Source: Corynebacterium frankenforstense DSM 45800
GTDB taxonomy: Bacteria > Actinomycetota > Actinomycetes > Mycobacteriales > Mycobacteriaceae
Length of the DNA: 64,000 nucleotides
Direction: 5' to 3'
Assembly: GCF_001941485.1 (NCBI RefSeq)
Contig: NZ_CP009247.1
Coordinates: forward strand, 310,001 to 374,000
In this document: in pieces, positions 61,995 through 64,000 of the stretch
Numbering within the stretch: position 1 is the first letter of the stretch
How the letters are laid out: the number at the start of each line of letters is the position of its first letter
The notes under the pieces: generated by a model
What the model was told of the DNA's origin: nothing
What the model saw: the letters and a program-made list of their open reading frames with translations, nothing else
The model's database searches: none
Position numbers and translations under genes: made by a program

Positions 61995-63467
61995 GTGAGC
62001 GTGCTCGTGGTCGGAATGTCCCACCGGTCCGCGCCCGTGTCCCTTCTCGAGCGGCTGAGCATGGACACGGAGACCAAGCACTCCGCCGCCGAGGAGCTCC
62101 TCGACGGCCCGTCGGTCTCTGAGGCGATGATCGTCTCGACCTGCAACCGGTTCGAGGTCTACGCCGTGACCAGCGGCTTCCACAAGGGCGTGCAGGACAT
62201 CTTCAACATGCTCCACGACGTCTCCGGCGTCGACCTGGAGACCCTGCGCAGCTACCTCTACGTCCGCTACGGCGACGCCGCCGCCGAGCACGTCATGACC
62301 GTCACCGCCGGCCTGGACTCCATGGTCACCGGCGAGCAGCAGATCATCGGCCAGGTCCGCGCCGCCTACCAGGACGCCGCCGAGGCCGGCAGCGTCGGCC
62401 CGCGCCTGCACTCCCTGGCGCAGGCCTCGCTGCACGCCGGCAAGCGCGTCCACTCCGAGACCGCGATCGACGACGCCGGGGCCTCCATGGTCACCTACGC
62501 GCTCGACCACGCCCTGGACATCCTGCCCGCGATTGACGACGTCCCGGTGGGCGCCGCAGACGCCGACGGCGCCGTCGCCGGTGGGGACGCCGCAGGCGCC
62601 GGCGCTGACCCGGCCGGCGCCGAGCGCCCGCTGGTCGGGCGCCGCGCCCTCGTGCTCGGCGCCGGGGCCATGGCCTCGCTGGCTGCGACCCACCTGGGCC
62701 GTCTCGGCGTCGACTCCCTGGTCATCGCCAACCGCACCCGGATGCGCGCCGAGCGCCTCGCCGAGCACTCCCGCCAGGCCGGGGTCGCCGCCGAGGTCGT
62801 CGACTTCGCCGACCGCGCCGCCGCCCTGCCCGGCGTCGACCTGGTCGTCTCCGCCACGGGCGCCGGCACCTTCACCGTCACCCGCGACGACGTCGACGCC
62901 GCCGGCCGCGAGCTCGTGCTCGTGGATCTGTCCATGCCGCGCGACATCGACCCGGGCGTGGCGGACTGCCGCAACGCCGGCCTGATCAACATCGAGGGCC
63001 TGCGCGCCGCCCGCGACACCGAGGACGAGAAGTCCGACGCCCGCCGCGAGGCCGAGGCAATCATCGCCGAGGAGCTGCGCTCCTTCTCCTCCGAGCAGCG
63101 CGTGCGCGACGTCGTGCCCGCCGTGGCAGCCCTGCGCCGCCACGCCAACGAGCTGGCCGAGGCCGAGCTGAAGCGCCTGCGCAACCGCGCCCCGGAGCTG
63201 ACGGACGACGAGTTCTCGGCGGCCTCGCGCGCGGTGCACCGCGTCGTGGACAAGCTGCTGCACCAGCCGACGGTGCGCGTCAAGCAGCTCGCCGTCGAGT
63301 CCGGGACGGTCTCCTACGACACCGCCCTGCAGGAACTGTTCGGGCTAGACTACGCGGGTGACGCCGACCGCAGCGTCGCGGTGCCCGCCGCGCACCTGCC
63401 CGCCGGCGACTTCCGCAGCCGGCCCGACGAGGAGGGCCGGCACGCCGAACGCAAGGAGACTGCATGA
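61995..63467 (+). CDS. hemA: Glutamyl-tRNA reductase
   Basis: First committed step of tetrapyrrole synthesis: reduces Glu-tRNA to glutamate-1-semialdehyde. The 490 residues show the catalytic C50 in [24 protein letters not shown], and the NADPH domain [10 protein letters not shown], followed by the helical dimerisation domain. An unusual Ala/Gly/Asp-rich insertion of about 30 residues (about 180-213) lies between the catalytic and NADPH domains; it starts with a dispersed motif copy (A-I-D-D-V-P). The GTG is chosen because it opens the first strand and has GGAAAG upstream. It overlaps hemC as ATGA. Confidence 0.93.
   Translation: MSVLVVGMSHRSAPVSLLERLSMDTETKHSAAEELLDGPSVSEAMIVSTCNRFEVYAVTSGFHKGVQDIFNMLHDVSGVDLETLRSYLYVRYGDAAAEHVMTVTAGLDSMVTGEQQIIGQVRAAYQDAAEAGSVGPRLHSLAQASLHAGKRVHSETAIDDAGASMVTYALDHALDILPAIDDVPVGAADADGAVAGGDAAGAGADPAGAERPLVGRRALVLGAGAMASLAATHLGRLGVDSLVIANRTRMRAERLAEHSRQAGVAAEVVDFADRAAALPGVDLVVSATGAGTFTVTRDDVDAAGRELVLVDLSMPRDIDPGVADCRNAGLINIEGLRAARDTEDEKSDARREAEAIIAEELRSFSSEQRVRDVVPAVAALRRHANELAEAELKRLRNRAPELTDDEFSAASRAVHRVVDKLLHQPTVRVKQLAVESGTVSYDTALQELFGLDYAGDADRSVAVPAAHLPAGDFRSRPDEEGRHAERKETA
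62531..62546 (+). repeat. Dispersed GMTTKMCGACGYCSCG copy in hemA
   Basis: GATTGACGACGTCCCG, read A-I-D-D-V-P at the start of the interdomain insertion. Confidence 0.65.
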
Positions 63468-64000
63468 GCGACGACCACCACATCCTCCAGATCGGTACCC
63501 GGGGCAGCGGCCTGGCCACCACGCAGGCCGGCCACGTCCGCGATGACCTGACGGAGGCGGGGTGGGACGCCGAGCTCCACATCGTCACCACGCACGGTGA
63601 CGTCAACATGGCCCCCGTCGAGCGCATCGGCGTGGGCGTGTTCACCCAGCGGCTGCGCGCCGCGCTGGCCGGCGGCGAGTGCGACATCGCCGTGCACTCC
63701 CACAAGGACCTGCCGACGGCCCCCGACGAGCGTTTCCACCTGGTGGTCCCGCGCCGCGAGGACCCGCGCGAGGCGCTCATCGCCCGCGACGGGCTGACCC
63801 TGGACACCCTGCCCGAGGGCGCGAAGGTCGGCACCGGCGCGCCGCGGCGCATCTCCCAGCTCAAGGTGCACCGCCCCGACCTGGACATCCGCCCGCTGCG
63901 CGGCAACATCGACACCCGCATGGGCAAGGTCACCTCCGGTGAGCTCGACGCCGTCGTCCTCGCCTACGCTGGCCTGGTCCGCATGGGGCAGGGCGAGCGC
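63464..64000 (+). CDS. hemC: Hydroxymethylbilane synthase, 5' part
   Basis: Polymerises four porphobilinogens to hydroxymethylbilane. The first 179 codons are present; the gene runs off the window end before the cofactor-binding Cys. Visible motifs are [12 protein letters not shown], the substrate-site GVFTQRL and [15 protein letters not shown] and RGNIDTR. It is translationally coupled to hemA. Confidence 0.95.
   Translation, partial: MSDDHHILQIGTRGSGLATTQAGHVRDDLTEAGWDAELHIVTTHGDVNMAPVERIGVGVFTQRLRAALAGGECDIAVHSHKDLPTAPDERFHLVVPRREDPREALIARDGLTLDTLPEGAKVGTGAPRRISQLKVHRPDLDIRPLRGNIDTRMGKVTSGELDAVVLAYAGLVRMGQGER

Overview
The window is GC-rich chromosomal DNA from a Corynebacterium or very close relative. 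The evidence is corynebacterial and mycobacterial gene content and order: a trehalose corynomycolyl transferase, a multidomain type I fatty acid synthase, mycothiol genes (mshA and an S-(hydroxymethyl)mycothiol dehydrogenase), a RamB-type regulator beside sdhCAB, SenX3-RegX3, and the block ppx2 / membrane protein / proC / small HTH protein / bS22 / serB / glutaredoxin-like / hemA / hemC. I see no phage, CRISPR array, rRNA or intact insertion sequence; it reads as core genome.

Layout. 1-3.6 kb: O6-methylguanine repair protein, membrane adenylate cyclase, clamp-loader delta' subunit. 3.8 kb: tRNA-Thr(CGU). 4-10.6 kb: family 3 glycosidase, a dehydrogenase-metallohydrolase pair for mycothiol-linked formaldehyde oxidation, an MFS exporter and a sugar-nucleotide epimerase. 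10.6-14.9 kb (minus strand): envelope cluster of a membrane DsbA-like protein, DUF2304 protein, polyprenyl-phosphate glycosyltransferase (PpgS type), a second glycosyltransferase and a multi-spanning membrane protein. 15-18.5 kb: prolyl oligopeptidase and corynomycolyl transferase. 18.8 kb: an unannotated-looking 36-residue peptide. 19-28.3 kb: lpd, a membrane protein, YbaK, ramB and the sdhCAB operon, whose control region carries a GlxR-like site and a possible DtxR-like site. 28.5-34.8 kb: small or poorly known proteins (29-residue membrane peptide, DUF445, coiled-coil protein, DUF2516, a lysine-free DeoC homologue, DUF2993, DUF2505) and murB. 34.7-44.1 kb: fas. 44.8-49.2 kb: DUF222-HNH protein and an acyl-CoA ligase. 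49.6-54.3 kb: mshA, then gpmA-senX3-regX3. 54.7-64 kb: the ppx2 to hemC block, with hemC cut by the window end.

Themes. Central metabolism and its regulators cluster here: lpd, ramB, sdhCAB, a cAMP-producing cyclase and a cAMP-receptor (GlxR) type site before sdhC. Envelope biogenesis is the other theme: fas, corynomycolyl transferase, GalNAc-type arabinogalactan decoration, murB. Many genes have a -10-like hexamer only 6-9 bases before the start codon, so leaderless transcripts are probably common.

Most unusual features. (1) A short dispersed sequence, consensus GMTTKMCGACGYCSCG, that I find 22 times on the two strands, both between genes and in frame inside genes; several intergenic stretches are bounded by an inverted pair of copies. 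(2) A collagen-like Gly-X-Y tail with 72-bp tandem repeats on the SenX3 sensor kinase. (3) Several minisatellite-like tandem repeats (25 bp x6, 31 bp x2, 15 bp x3, 42 bp x2). (4) Two tiny candidate genes of 36 and 29 codons. All similarity statements come from recognising motifs and gene order by eye; no database search was run.
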